From Spirochaetota bacterium (GTDB lineage Bacteria > Spirochaetota > Spirochaetia > Treponematales > Treponemataceae), in contig JAEWMY010000042.1 in NCBI GenBank assembly GCA_023393015.1, forward strand, positions 76,350-140,349: a DNA stretch of 64,000 bases. Direction: 5' to 3'. Both the position numbers and the translations under genes were made by a program. Below are positions 1 to 8,560 of this stretch, piece after piece; within the stretch, counting starts at the first letter, position 1; each line of letters begins with the position of its first letter. The notes below the pieces were generated by a model. It had not been told where the DNA came from. It did no database searches and was given only the letters and a program-made list of their open reading frames with translations.

Positions 1-1849
1 GCGAGACGACGGACGCGTCGAAAAAACTCTCGCTCCGGATAAGCGCGTAGAGAAGATACTCGGGAACGCCGTATCGGCGCGACGCGTCGGCGACTTCCCC
101 GGCCCAGGGACGCGGATACAACAGACGCAGGTAGTCGTCCGTCAGCTCGGCCGCCGGGGATCGCATCCCGAACACGGCGATCCTGAGCGCGGCCGAATGG
201 TTCCCCGAGGCGGCGAGCGAGGCGGACAGCTCCATGGCGAGCTCGTAGGGAAGGTCTCGCCTGCGCGCGGACACGAAGGAAGCAATCTCGCCGGGCAAGC
301 CCCACCGGACGAAACCGCGCAGGATCGCGGCCATATCGGCGTCGAGTCCGGCTTTTGCGGACAAGACCTGAGCGTCGGTCGTCCCGTCCGCGGAAGCCGG
401 GGCTGACGCGCCGGTCGGGGCTGACGCACCGGTCGGAGCTGACGCACCGGTCGGAGCTGAAGCACCGGGATCAAGCCCGAGCGCGAGACCCGCGAGAACG
501 CGGTAATAGAGCGAATCGTGATCCCCGTCACGGGCGCTTTTATAGGCGGCGGTACGCGCCTCGGGCGACAAGGCGCCCGAACGCGCGAGCACGTACCGGA
601 CGCGCGCGCGGATGTCCGGGTCGACGCCGTCGGGAAGCATCCCGTCAAGACGCGCGAGGGATTTCCAGTCGCGGGCGCGGGCAAGGGATACCACGAGGGA
701 ATCCACGATGCCGGAAAGACGGCTTTTGTCGTGCCAGGAGGGAGCGAGCCGGGCGAACTCCGCGAGATAGGCGGCCGTTCCCCCGGACGATCCCGATTCC
801 AGGAGATACCACAGGGCCGCGTCCCGATCCTGCCCGCGCGGGGCGTAGGAGACGGCGCGCTCGAGGCTCGCGCGGGCGCGCGCCAGGGCGTCCTTGCCCG
901 GGCGGGTCGCGCTCCCGACCCGCTCGGCCTGCCGGGAGCGCAACCTTCCCGCGTAAAAGGCGCACATATAGGCCGCCTCGCCCGAAACCCGCGCCTCGAG
1001 CGCCTCGAACAACACGGCGGCCGCCGCGGGATCCTCGGCGCCGTACAGGGCGGCGCGCCCGATGTCCGAAAGGGCGGGACGCGAGGGAACCTTGGCGCCC
1101 GACGAAAGGAACTCGCGTGATGCCGTCCACGCGCCGCGATAGTCGCGCCGATACGCCGCGACCCGTACGGACGCCAGCCGCGCGAGCGAATCCGTCGGTA
1201 GGGAAGCCGCGCCGTCGGCGCGCTCCGCCGCGAGGACGCTCACCGCCTCCGCGAGCGCGGGGGTAAAGGCCATGTCGGCGACGACGGCCGCGATGCCGCC
1301 CGGAATCTCGTCGAAACGCCGGAGCTCGACGAGGGCCGCGACGCGGGCGGCTTCGGTTCGAGCGGGATACGCGGTATTGAACGGAGAAACGTGCGATTCA
1401 AGCGCGTCGATCGACGCGAGACGCTCCCGCGCCGGGCCCACGGCCGTCAATTCCTGCATGCACAGCGTCTTGAACGGCTCTGAACTCCGGGAAGCGCCCA
1501 GCTCAAGAAACGCGCGCGCCCGCGCGTCATCGCCGGCCCGCGCGAGATGTCGTGCCATGAACCAGGGACCCTCGGTTCCGAGCGCCAACACCTCGCCGTA
1601 GCGACGGGTATCGATCGCGTCCAAAAAGGAATAGTCGTTCGAGGCGAGTCGGGCAAGCACGCGCGAAGCGCTCTCGTCCCAGAGGGACGCGTCGCCGCAC
1701 GCGTTAAGGAGCGGAAGCGTCGCTATGATCGACGCCAGCAGCGCGAGAGCGCGCCCGCGGGAACGCGCGCTCCGGTCAGTTCGCGGGGATTTCGATGTAG
1801 GTTCCCGTAATGATGAGGTTCGGGTTCCGGATCTTGTTGTGCTTCGCAA
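1..1849 (-). CDS. Soluble lytic murein transglycosylase-like protein (3' end beyond window edge)
   Basis: The reading frame is uninterrupted from about 1849 to position 1 and runs off the window. It begins with a lipoprotein- or signal-like segment (ALALLASIIATLPLLNAC), continues as a long Ala/Arg-rich helical region, and reaches YALIRSESFFDASVVS at the edge. That last stretch matches the catalytic start of the Slt family, including the Glu of ALIRxES. About 590 residues precede it, as in Slt70-type enzymes, whose helical superhelix comes before the SLT domain. The expected role is cleavage of peptidoglycan glycan strands in the periplasm. The only ATG/GTG/TTG in frame upstream of the signal segment is TTG at 1849, inside the preceding LysM gene, so the start is uncertain. 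Four 18-bp repeats at 399-470 encode an Ala/Pro/Thr linker. Confidence 0.8.
   Translation of the reverse strand, partial: MRSTTRSGTRTSSLREPTSKSPRTDRSARSRGRALALLASIIATLPLLNACGDASLWDESASRVLARLASNDYSFLDAIDTRRYGEVLALGTEGPWFMARHLARAGDDARARAFLELGASRSSEPFKTLCMQELTAVGPARERLASIDALESHVSPFNTAYPARTEAARVAALVELRRFDEIPGGIAAVVADMAFTPALAEAVSVLAAERADGAASLPTDSLARLASVRVAAYRRDYRGAWTASREFLSSGAKVPSRPALSDIGRAALYGAEDPAAAAVLFEALEARVSGEAAYMCAFYAGRLRSRQAERVGSATRPGKDALARARASLERAVSYAPRGQDRDAALWYLLESGSSGGTAAYLAEFARLAPSWHDKSRLSGIVDSLVVSLARARDWKSLARLDGMLPDGVDPDIRARVRYVLARSGALSPEARTAAYKSARDGDHDSLYYRVLAGLALGLDPGASAPTGASAPTGASAPTGASAPASADGTTDAQVLSAKAGLDADMAAILRGFVRWGLPGEIASFVSARRRDLPYELAMELSASLAASGNHSAALRIAVFGMRSPAAELTDDYLRLLYPRPWAGEVADASRRYGVPEYLLYALIRSESFFDASVVS
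399..470. repeat. Four tandem 18-bp units inside the transglycosylase gene
   Basis: Units start at 399, 417, 435 and 453 and differ by one to three bases. On the coding (minus) strand they encode a repeated Ser-Ala-Pro-Thr-Gly-Ala. The unit is a multiple of three, so copy number can vary without breaking the frame. Confidence 0.9.
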
Positions 1850-2738
1850 TCTTTTTGTACAGCCAGGGGTTACGATAATACGTCTCCGAAAGATCCCAGA
1901 GGGTGTCGCCCCACTTGATCTTGTATCTCACGTCCTTCGCGCTGGGCGCGGGCTCCGGAGCGGCGGGTTCGGGCGTCTCGACCGGCACCGCGACCGCCTG
2001 ACCGGAAGTCGTCTCGTCGGCGGGCGGCGGGGTTATCTCCTCGGGGGCGGGTTCCGAAACCGGGGCGGGCTCGACGGCGGGAACGGCCGGCGACTGCACT
2101 GTCTGGGGCTGGGCCGAGGCCGAAGCCCGAAGGGATCGATCGAGCATCATCGCGCGCGCGGCGACGACGAGCGAGAGGACGAGCGCGAGGACGCCCACGA
2201 CCAGGATCGTGACGCACAGCCACGCGGGCATAAACACGCCGTTTTTCTTTTCTTCGGTGGCATTCATATCGAATAGCCCCTCCGGGGCGTTTCCCGGTAT
2301 CGTCGCCTCGACTACCACGTTCCGCCTCTCGGGATCGGCCCCGAGGTTGAGGGAATCTTCGATCGGCGTCAAGTCGAAATCGGGAAGGGAATACATCTCG
2401 TCGCCGCCGAGGGTTTCCAGGGAAACCGACAGGGCCTGGCGAGAGCCGGAATCGAGGTCGACGGCCTCGGCGGATAGCTCGTTCATGCCGTCGAGCGTCA
2501 GGGTAAGCTCTATCGTCGCCTCGCCGGCGGGGCGGGCGGTAATATCCTCGATAATGAGGGTTCCCACGTACGAGGCCGTATCGACGGTATCCTCATCCCC
2601 CCGAAACAGGTTGATCTGAACGCTCGTCTGGTCGTCTCGTACCGTCGTGAGCTCTATTACCTTGCTTGCGGGAGAATCTTCCTCGAGGACGGGGAAAAAC
2701 TTGCTGTCGGCCAGTTTAATGCCTATGGAAGCGGCCAT
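1776..2738 (-). CDS. Membrane protein with Hsp70 substrate-binding-like domain and LysM domain
   Basis: The product is 320 residues. Residues 1-125 (SIGIKLADSKFFPVLEED, then TTVRDDQTSVQINLFRGD) read like the beta-sandwich substrate-binding part of DnaK, with no ATPase domain. One hydrophobic helix follows at about residues 183-206, then a Pro/Glu/Ala-rich linker, then a C-terminal LysM domain (WGDTLWDLSETYYRNPWLYK). LysM binds peptidoglycan, so the linker probably lies outside the inner membrane and the Hsp70-like part in the cytoplasm. I chose ATG 2738 over an in-frame start at 2822 because it has an AGGTG Shine-Dalgarno and lies about 27 nt below a promoter. The gene overlaps the probable start of the transglycosylase gene. 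The chaperone resemblance is my inference from pattern; the LysM call is firm. Confidence 0.85.
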   Translation of the reverse strand: MAASIGIKLADSKFFPVLEEDSPASKVIELTTVRDDQTSVQINLFRGDEDTVDTASYVGTLIIEDITARPAGEATIELTLTLDGMNELSAEAVDLDSGSRQALSVSLETLGGDEMYSLPDFDLTPIEDSLNLGADPERRNVVVEATIPGNAPEGLFDMNATEEKKNGVFMPAWLCVTILVVGVLALVLSLVVAARAMMLDRSLRASASAQPQTVQSPAVPAVEPAPVSEPAPEEITPPPADETTSGQAVAVPVETPEPAAPEPAPSAKDVRYKIKWGDTLWDLSETYYRNPWLYKKIAKHNKIRNPNLIITGTYIEIPAN

Positions 2739-2771
2739 GGTCGCACCTCGCGTCGGAATATGCTTACTTTT

Positions 2772-2801
2772 ACTGTAGTACGCATTGATTGACCTTGTCA
2801 A
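2772..2801 (-). promoter_or_regulatory. Promoter of the LysM gene
   Basis: TTGACA (2801-2796), an 18-bp spacer and TACAGT (2777-2772). The predicted leader is about 27 nt and contains a Shine-Dalgarno. Its -35 box lies back to back with the -35 box of the opposite promoter. Confidence 0.6.
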
Positions 2802-2810
2802 CGCGAATTG

Positions 2811-2839
2811 TTGACAGTCCAAAGATCAAGCCCCATAAT
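2811..2839 (+). promoter_or_regulatory. Promoter of the TPR gene, almost leaderless
   Basis: TTGACA (2811-2816), a 17-bp spacer and CATAAT (2834-2839). The -10 box ends 9 nt before ATG 2849, so the predicted transcript starts 2-4 nt upstream of the start codon. No Shine-Dalgarno is visible. Confidence 0.65.
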
Positions 2840-2848
2840 GGTTTATAT

Positions 2849-4216
2849 ATGAATCTAAGTATCACCCTCGTGCTTGTCGTCATCATCAGCTCGCTTGCCG
2901 TCCTGCTTCTTTCTTTCATCGGCAAGAAGGGCGAAAAGAAGGGACCGAGGAAGGAAAAACGAAAAGACCGCGCGACGGTCATCCGGGAGGCCACGAAACG
3001 CCTTTCGCAAAACCCCCGCGATCCCGACGGCCTGTCCGCGATGGGAAATCTCCATTATCAAGAACAGGACTGGGACAAGGCCTACGCCGTATACGAGATA
3101 TTGATCGACCTCGCTCCCTCGCACCCGAAGCTCGACGAATTCGAATGCTCGCTTCGCATGGGCGTGTCCGCGGTAAAGACGAACCGCCTGCCAGAGGCGA
3201 TCAAGGGATTCCTCCTCGCGCGGAAACTCAAGAGCGACCATTTCGAGGTCAACTACAACCTGGGATACATCTGCTATCTGCAGCGGGAATACGAAAAGGC
3301 GATTCCCTTCCTCAAGCAGGCGATGCTGACGGACGGCGAAAACGTCCTCGCGCAGCGCTACATGGGATTCAGCCTCCACAAGGCGCACCGCTACCGCGAG
3401 GCGCTCGCCTACCTCAAGAAGGCGATCGATCTCGCGCCGGACGACAAGGAGGCCCTCTTCGCGATGGCCGAATGCCTCTTCGAATCCGGCGCCGTCGAGC
3501 GGGCGCTCAAGATATTCTCGCACCTCAGGCCCGACCCGAACCTCGGCCCGCAATCGGCCCTCTACGCCGGCATCATCCACGCGCAGACGAACCAGCACGA
3601 CAAGGCCGTCGTCGATTTCGACATCGGGCTCAAGCACGAGAACATCCCGCAGGACATCGCGAACGACATCCGCTACAAGCTCGCGATTACGCTCATCAAG
3701 ACGCAGGACATATCGCGCGCGCTGACCGTACTCAAGGAGATTCAACGCGTGACGCCCGGCTACAAGGACACCGCCGCGCTCATCGTCCGTTATCAGGAAC
3801 TGAACCAGAACAAGAACCTGCAAGTGTACCTGCTCGCCGTCCAGAGCGACTTCATCACCCTGTGCCGGAAGATCGTCGTGCAGTTTTTCCCCGGGGCGAA
3901 GGTCAAGATAACCGACATCTCCGTCTTCGCCGACTATTCCGACATCGTCAGCGAGATCGACACGCCGAAGTGGTCGGACGTCGTAATCTTCCGGTTTTTC
4001 CGCTCTCAGGGTTCGGTCGGCGAGCTCCTGCTCCGCGACTTTCACGCGCGCATCAAGGACCTCAAGGCGGGAAAAGGCGTGTGCATCTCGGCCGGCGTGT
4101 TCTCCGAGGAATCGCGCAGGTTTACCGAAGGCCGCCCCATCGATCTCTACGACAAGGACCGTCTCAACAAGATTCTCAATTCCGTGGACACCGGCGTCTC
4201 GCTCAAGGCGAACTGA
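2849..4216 (+). CDS. Membrane-anchored TPR repeat protein
   Basis: The product is 455 residues. An N-terminal transmembrane helix (SITLVLVVIISSLAVLLLSF) is followed by a very basic segment, then several tetratricopeptide repeats covering roughly residues 60-320, for example NYNLGYICYLQREYEKAIPF and YMGFSLHKAHRYREALAYLK. The last ~130 residues form a separate region without TPR signature that I do not recognise. TPR arrays scaffold protein complexes; the positively charged flank suggests the array faces the cytoplasm. The start was taken at ATG 2849 because it opens the hydrophobic helix and sits just below a good promoter; an in-frame start at 2789 would precede the promoter. The partner is unknown. 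Confidence 0.85.
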   Translation: MNLSITLVLVVIISSLAVLLLSFIGKKGEKKGPRKEKRKDRATVIREATKRLSQNPRDPDGLSAMGNLHYQEQDWDKAYAVYEILIDLAPSHPKLDEFECSLRMGVSAVKTNRLPEAIKGFLLARKLKSDHFEVNYNLGYICYLQREYEKAIPFLKQAMLTDGENVLAQRYMGFSLHKAHRYREALAYLKKAIDLAPDDKEALFAMAECLFESGAVERALKIFSHLRPDPNLGPQSALYAGIIHAQTNQHDKAVVDFDIGLKHENIPQDIANDIRYKLAITLIKTQDISRALTVLKEIQRVTPGYKDTAALIVRYQELNQNKNLQVYLLAVQSDFITLCRKIVVQFFPGAKVKITDISVFADYSDIVSEIDTPKWSDVVIFRFFRSQGSVGELLLRDFHARIKDLKAGKGVCISAGVFSEESRRFTEGRPIDLYDKDRLNKILNSVDTGVSLKAN

Positions 4217-4237
4217 CGGAATCCGCCGGCCGAATCG

Positions 4238-5026
4238 TCAAATCGGCCGAATCGTCACGAGATGACGTTCATCGGCGTCGAGGAACGGTACCGTTACCGG
4301 CTCGGCGTTCCACGCCCCCGTCAACGACGCTATCCCCGACATCTCCCCGTCGATCTTCGAGCGGCGTCCTTTCCAGGCGACGAGCGCGCCGCCCGGGCGA
4401 ACGAGGGCCGAAAGGCTCCGGTACATGGCGTCGTCGAGCGGCCTGAAGGCGCGGAACACGACGGCGTCGTACGCCCCGGCGGGCGCCCGCTCGATCTCGC
4501 TTTCGAGTATCGTGACGTTCGAGAGTCCCAGGAAGGCGCGGCAATTCTCCAGAAAGGCGCAGCGCTTGCTCATGCGCTCGACGAGCGTGAACGAGATTCC
4601 GGGAAACATGAGCGCGAGCGGAACGCCGGGAAATCCCGCGCCCGATCCCGCGTCCGCGACGGAAGGGGATCCCGCGCTCGAAGAATCGCGCGCGCGCGAA
4701 GTATCGAGCGCGCGCGATTCTTCGAGCGCGCGTAAAAACGGTTTCCAGGGCGCGAGGCTGTCGAGCAGGTGGCGCACGACGAGATCGGCGCGCGTTCCGG
4801 CTCCGACGAGGTCGAACGCCGCGTTGAAAAGCTCCAGCTCCCGCACGTACCGTTCGAGAAGCGGGATCAGGGTCGCGGAGCCGCGCATGCCGTACGGTCC
4901 GCCGTCGCCTTCGGCCACTCCGATCCCGGCAAGCCCCTCGGCGAGAAGACTGCCCGCGTCGCGTCCCCCGTAAGAATCCCCGCGGAGCGTTTCGCCGCGC
5001 GCGGACGCGCCCCGCGAAGGTTTCAC
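4238..5026 (-). CDS. rsmG: 16S rRNA (guanine527-N7)-methyltransferase RsmG
   Basis: The product is 262 residues and would methylate G527 of 16S rRNA using S-adenosylmethionine. The RsmG core is clear: LLDSLAPW, the glycine-rich SAM loop DAGSGAGFPGVPLALMFP, the LVERMSKRCAFL segment and the late VFRAFRPLDD region. The GTG start at 5026 overlaps the tex stop in a GTGA junction, with AAGGGG upstream, so the two genes are translationally coupled. The gene carries an Arg/Ser/Asp-rich insertion between the helical N-terminal part and the SAM loop. That insertion is encoded by a 23-bp perfect inverted repeat and is not typical of the family. A roughly 40-residue Gly/Arg-rich N-terminal extension is also unusual. 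Confidence 0.93.
   Translation of the reverse strand: MKPSRGASARGETLRGDSYGGRDAGSLLAEGLAGIGVAEGDGGPYGMRGSATLIPLLERYVRELELFNAAFDLVGAGTRADLVVRHLLDSLAPWKPFLRALEESRALDTSRARDSSSAGSPSVADAGSGAGFPGVPLALMFPGISFTLVERMSKRCAFLENCRAFLGLSNVTILESEIERAPAGAYDAVVFRAFRPLDDAMYRSLSALVRPGGALVAWKGRRSKIDGEMSGIASLTGAWNAEPVTVPFLDADERHLVTIRPI
4673..4730. repeat. Perfect 23-bp inverted repeat within rsmG
   Basis: Arm 4673-4695 is the exact reverse complement of 4708-4730, with a 12-base loop. It lies in the coding sequence and accounts for the low-complexity Ser/Ala/Arg/Asp insertion in the protein. A stem this long and GC-rich could stall polymerase or ribosomes. Confidence 0.9.
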
Positions 5027-7449
5027 TTTCGCCCCTTGAGAAGTTCGGCGAAGGGATTGTAGGTCATGCCGTCGTCAAATCCACCCTGTGCGCGGCTATC
5101 CCGGTTGTCGCGCTTGTCGCGCGTGTCGCGGCCATCTCGCCCTCCGCGACCGGCGGTGGCCGGAACCTTCGGCGACGAAGGACCATCGCGTCTCGCGACG
5201 ACGACCTTTCTCGCGCCCTCGCGCGGGGACGCGGCGTTCGCGCCCGAGCCTCCCTGATAGGCGCCGTGCGACGCATAGGCTCCGGCCTGAGCGTTTGCTC
5301 CGGGCGTCTTGCACGAAAGGCTGATGCGCCTCCGGTCGGCGTCAAGACCGATGATGCGGCACTCCTTGACGTCGCCGACCTTCACGACCTCCATCGGGTC
5401 CTTCACGAAGCGGTCGCTCATCTCGGAAAGGTGCAGGAGCGCCGTCTCCTTGATGCCGATGTCGACGAAGGCGCCGAAGTCGACGACGTTCTTGATCTTT
5501 CCGGTGACGACCATCCCTTCCCTGAGGTCCTCGAAGGAGAGGACGCCCTTTTGCATGATGGGCTTCGGGTATCCTTCGCGCGGATCGCGGTTCGGCTTTT
5601 TCAGTTCCTCGACGATGTCGCTGATCGTCTGATCCCCGAGTTCGTACTTCGCCTTGAGGGTCGACCGCACCTCGTGGGTGACGTCGTCCTTCCGCTGGAC
5701 GATCTCGTAGACGACGCGCGCCGCCTCGTAGTTCTCGGGATGCACCCAGCTGTTGTCCAGGGGATCGGCGCTCTCGGGAATCTTGAGGAAGCCCGCGCAC
5801 TGCTCGTAACTCTTCGGGCCCATGCCGGGAACCTTCATGATGTCGGCGCGGGAGAGTATCTTGCCGCCCGCCTCGCGGAAGGCGACGATTTTTTTGGCGA
5901 GCGTTCCGTTGATGCCGGAAACGTACTTGAGAAGGCTGAAGCTCGCGGTGTTGAGGTTGACGCCGACGTTGTTGACGACGGAACCGACGACCTCGTCGAG
6001 CATCTCGGAAAGCTTCTTCTGGTTGAGGTCGTGCTGGTAGAGTCCGACGCCGATCGACTTCGGGTCGATCTTGACGAGCTCGGCGAGCGGGTCCTGCAGG
6101 CGGCGGCCGATCGAGATGGCGCCCCGGATGGTGAGGTCGAGCTCGGGGAATTCCTCGCGGGCGACGTCGCTCGCCGAATACACGGAAGCGCCGTCCTCGT
6201 CCACCACGGTGTAGAGGACGTTCGGGCAATGCTCCGAGATCACCTTCGCCACGATCTCCTGCACCTCGCGCGTGCCGGTTCCGTTGCCGATCGCCACGAG
6301 CTGGACGTCGTAGTCCTTGATCGCGCGGAGTATCGCGGTCTCCGCTTCGGCGGTCTTGTGGTTGTAGATGACGAAGTTCCCGAGGTATTTCCCCGTCTCG
6401 TCGAGGGCGGCGCACTTCGTTCCGGTGCGGATGCCGGGGTCCACGCCGAGAATGCGCGTTCCCTTGATCGGCTGCTGCATGAGAAGGTTCTTGAGGTTCT
6501 CGCTGAACACCCCGATGCCGTGGTCGTCGGCGCGTTCGGAAAGGTCGGAGCGTATCTCGCGCACGACGGCGGGAGAGAGCAGGCGGACGACGCCGTCGGT
6601 TATCGCCTCTCCGCACCATTCGTTGTTGACCGCGTACTTGCGCTCGAGCCGCTCGATTGCGCCGTCGACGTCGACGTCGATCTTGACGTCGAGCGCCTTG
6701 TCGCGTTCTCCGCGGTTGATCGCGAGTACGCGGTGCGGCTTGATCTGGTTGAGCGGCTCCTTGTAGTCCCAGTACATCTGGTACACGCTCGTCTTTTGCG
6801 CCGCCTCGTCGCCGACGCCGGTCACGACGAACTGGCCGCTCTTCAAGTAATAGTCGCGTACGTCGGCGCGGTTTTCCGGATCCTGGGCCACGCGCTCGGC
6901 GATGATGTCCATGGCGCCCTGGATTGCCTCTTCGGCCGAATGCACCGAAAGCTCGGCGTTCTCCCCGTCAACGCGCACGTACGTCGCGGCGGCGGCCTCG
7001 ACCGTCGCCTTGTCGGCCTTTTCCATGAGGTCCGCGAGCGGTTCGAGACCGCGCTCGCAGGCGAGCATGCCGCGCGTCTTCTTCTTTTTCTTGAAGGGCG
7101 CCCAGAGATCCTCGAGCTCGGTGAGCGTCGCGGCCTTCATGACGTTTTGATGGAGTGTCTCGGAGAGTTTTCCCTGCGCGAAGATTCCCTTGACTATCTC
7201 GATTCTCCTCGTTTCGAGGTTCAGGTAACTTTTGAAGAGATGATCAGAATCGCGAACCTGCACCTCGTCGAGGGAGCCGTGCTTTTCCTTCCGGTAACGC
7301 GAGATGAACGGGATCGTGCAACCCTCCGCGACGAGCGACACGACCGCCGACACCTGGGCCGGCTGTACCTTCAGTTCCTCGGCGACGCGCCGGAGGATGG
7401 AGACCTCGTTCACGACGAGGCCGTCAATCTGTTCCTGGGTGAATTCCAT
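5023..7449 (-). CDS. tex: Tex-family S1 RNA-binding transcription accessory protein
   Basis: The product is 808 residues, slightly above the usual ~770. It starts with the Tex N-terminal helix-turn-helix part (IPFISRYRKEKHGSLDEVQV), then a YqgF-like nuclease fold (ILGVDPGIRTGTKCAALDET), helix-hairpin-helix motifs (KIVAFREAGGKILSR, VPGMGPKSYEQCAGFLKIPE) and an S1 domain (GMVVTGKIKNVVDFGAFVDI). Tex binds nucleic acids and influences transcription and stress tolerance; its precise reaction is unsettled. The Arg/Asp/Gly-rich tail, encoded by short RD-type repeats, resembles disordered RNA-binding tails. It is the first gene of a tex-rsmG pair, and its promoter lies close to ATG 7449. Confidence 0.97.
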   Translation of the reverse strand: MEFTQEQIDGLVVNEVSILRRVAEELKVQPAQVSAVVSLVAEGCTIPFISRYRKEKHGSLDEVQVRDSDHLFKSYLNLETRRIEIVKGIFAQGKLSETLHQNVMKAATLTELEDLWAPFKKKKKTRGMLACERGLEPLADLMEKADKATVEAAAATYVRVDGENAELSVHSAEEAIQGAMDIIAERVAQDPENRADVRDYYLKSGQFVVTGVGDEAAQKTSVYQMYWDYKEPLNQIKPHRVLAINRGERDKALDVKIDVDVDGAIERLERKYAVNNEWCGEAITDGVVRLLSPAVVREIRSDLSERADDHGIGVFSENLKNLLMQQPIKGTRILGVDPGIRTGTKCAALDETGKYLGNFVIYNHKTAEAETAILRAIKDYDVQLVAIGNGTGTREVQEIVAKVISEHCPNVLYTVVDEDGASVYSASDVAREEFPELDLTIRGAISIGRRLQDPLAELVKIDPKSIGVGLYQHDLNQKKLSEMLDEVVGSVVNNVGVNLNTASFSLLKYVSGINGTLAKKIVAFREAGGKILSRADIMKVPGMGPKSYEQCAGFLKIPESADPLDNSWVHPENYEAARVVYEIVQRKDDVTHEVRSTLKAKYELGDQTISDIVEELKKPNRDPREGYPKPIMQKGVLSFEDLREGMVVTGKIKNVVDFGAFVDIGIKETALLHLSEMSDRFVKDPMEVVKVGDVKECRIIGLDADRRRISLSCKTPGANAQAGAYASHGAYQGGSGANAASPREGARKVVVARRDGPSSPKVPATAGRGGRDGRDTRDKRDNRDSRAQGGFDDGMTYNPFAELLKGRK

Positions 7450-7457
7450 AGTGCGAC

Positions 7458-7486
7458 ATACTACCCGAATCGGGCGCGCCGGGCAA
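7458..7486 (-). promoter_or_regulatory. Promoter of tex, near-leaderless
   Basis: TTGCCC (7486-7481), a 17-bp spacer and TAGTAT (7463-7458), ending 8 nt before ATG 7449. No Shine-Dalgarno lies between. Confidence 0.5.
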
Positions 7487-7528
7487 GGGAAAACATCCGT
7501 GTCCCGGAGCGCCTTTCGCGGCGTATTG

Positions 7529-8479
7529 TTAGTCCACTACCGCCTCGCAAAAGACCTGCGCTTCGCGCCCGACGAAATCGACGTACACATAGCAATGGTC
7601 GCTGCCGTCCCATGCGACGTCGAAATACGTCTGCTCAAACACGGGAAGAACCCCGGGTGACGCCACGGCGCCCGGGGCACGGGAACCGTTCGGACGATAC
7701 ACCGCGGCGGCCGACAGCGAAATGGGATAGGCTCCGTCGGAATTATAGACAAAACAGCGCAGACGCGCGGTAGCGGGATCGAGTCCCTCGAAGAGATCGA
7801 TCAATCCCGTTATACGGGCAAAAACCCGGTTTCGCAGATCTTGTTCCTCCCCGTTACCGACCATAACACCCTCGACCGCCGGTTGAGTTTCGTTGGTTAC
7901 CGGTCTCAAGGTCATGAAAACCGGGGTTATCGTCCGGGGATACAAAACGAGCGGAGGCGTAAGACCAACGCTCGACGAGTCGTTCATGCCGTCATCAAGC
8001 GGCGTGAAATCTCCCAACGAATCGACGAATTGCCCGTCCGGCAACGCGAGAAAATCCTCGACGCTGGTATCAAGCGCGGACAAGGTGTTGCCGTGCACGG
8101 GCTCGGCCGCGTAGATGACGAACATCCCGTCATATGATCCGGCGGGAATATCGCTCGTTATGAATTCTGGACCAGACACGGCATAGGGGCCGTAATACTC
8201 CTTCGCGCCCGTCCCCGAAGGGCCGCCGAGCATGCGGATATAGAGATAGCCCCCGCCCTGCACCACGGCCCGTTCCGGGGCACTCGCCACGCGCGGCACC
8301 GCTACATAGCCCGGAAGGCTCGCAATGGAGATCGATACGGTCGCGGTTCCGTTATTCGCGGGTTCGAGGGCTCCCGTACACCCGGGAAACGTACAGCAAA
8401 GGGCGACGCCGGCCAGAACCACGACGATACGAATAAACCCCGCGTTCGGACGGGTTTTCGGACCTCTACTTTTGCCCAT
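7529..8479 (-). CDS. Lipoprotein of a locally amplified family (copy 1)
   Basis: The product is 316 residues with a lipoprotein signal peptide ending in FPGC. It shares a distinctive block with the lipoproteins starting at 19063 and 20314: GGYLYIRMLGGPSG, then YYGPYAVSGPEFITSDIPAG and Y...FVIYAAEP. It lacks their C-terminal anchor-D-type domain. ATG 8479 was chosen over GTG 8485 because AGGGGGTG sits at the right distance. The mature protein is probably lipid-anchored in the cell envelope. I recognise no enzyme or binding motif, so the function is unknown. It follows the more distant relative whose gene ends at 8561. Confidence 0.85.
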   Translation of the reverse strand: MGKSRGPKTRPNAGFIRIVVVLAGVALCCTFPGCTGALEPANNGTATVSISIASLPGYVAVPRVASAPERAVVQGGGYLYIRMLGGPSGTGAKEYYGPYAVSGPEFITSDIPAGSYDGMFVIYAAEPVHGNTLSALDTSVEDFLALPDGQFVDSLGDFTPLDDGMNDSSSVGLTPPLVLYPRTITPVFMTLRPVTNETQPAVEGVMVGNGEEQDLRNRVFARITGLIDLFEGLDPATARLRCFVYNSDGAYPISLSAAAVYRPNGSRAPGAVASPGVLPVFEQTYFDVAWDGSDHCYVYVDFVGREAQVFCEAVVD

Positions 8480-8529
8480 GATCACCCCCTGGGGATTCCC
8501 TCGGAGATCGCGGGAACCCGCTCAGGTTA

Positions 8530-8557
8530 AGTATACCACCCGCGAACCCGGCGTCAA
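8530..8557 (-). promoter_or_regulatory. Promoter of lipoprotein copy 1
   Basis: TTGACG (8557-8552), a 16-bp spacer and TATACT (8535-8530). The leader would be about 45 nt and carries a strong Shine-Dalgarno, unlike the leaderless heads nearby. Confidence 0.7.
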
Positions 8558-8560
8558 CGG

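Noticed and set aside
355..1266. Arg-rich open frame on the plus strand
   Set aside because: It lies opposite the transglycosylase frame, which ends in a recognisable SLT catalytic motif.
5266..7773. Open frame of 835 codons on the plus strand opposite tex
   Set aside because: tex is unambiguous on the minus strand; the opposite frame has no recognisable motif and skewed composition.
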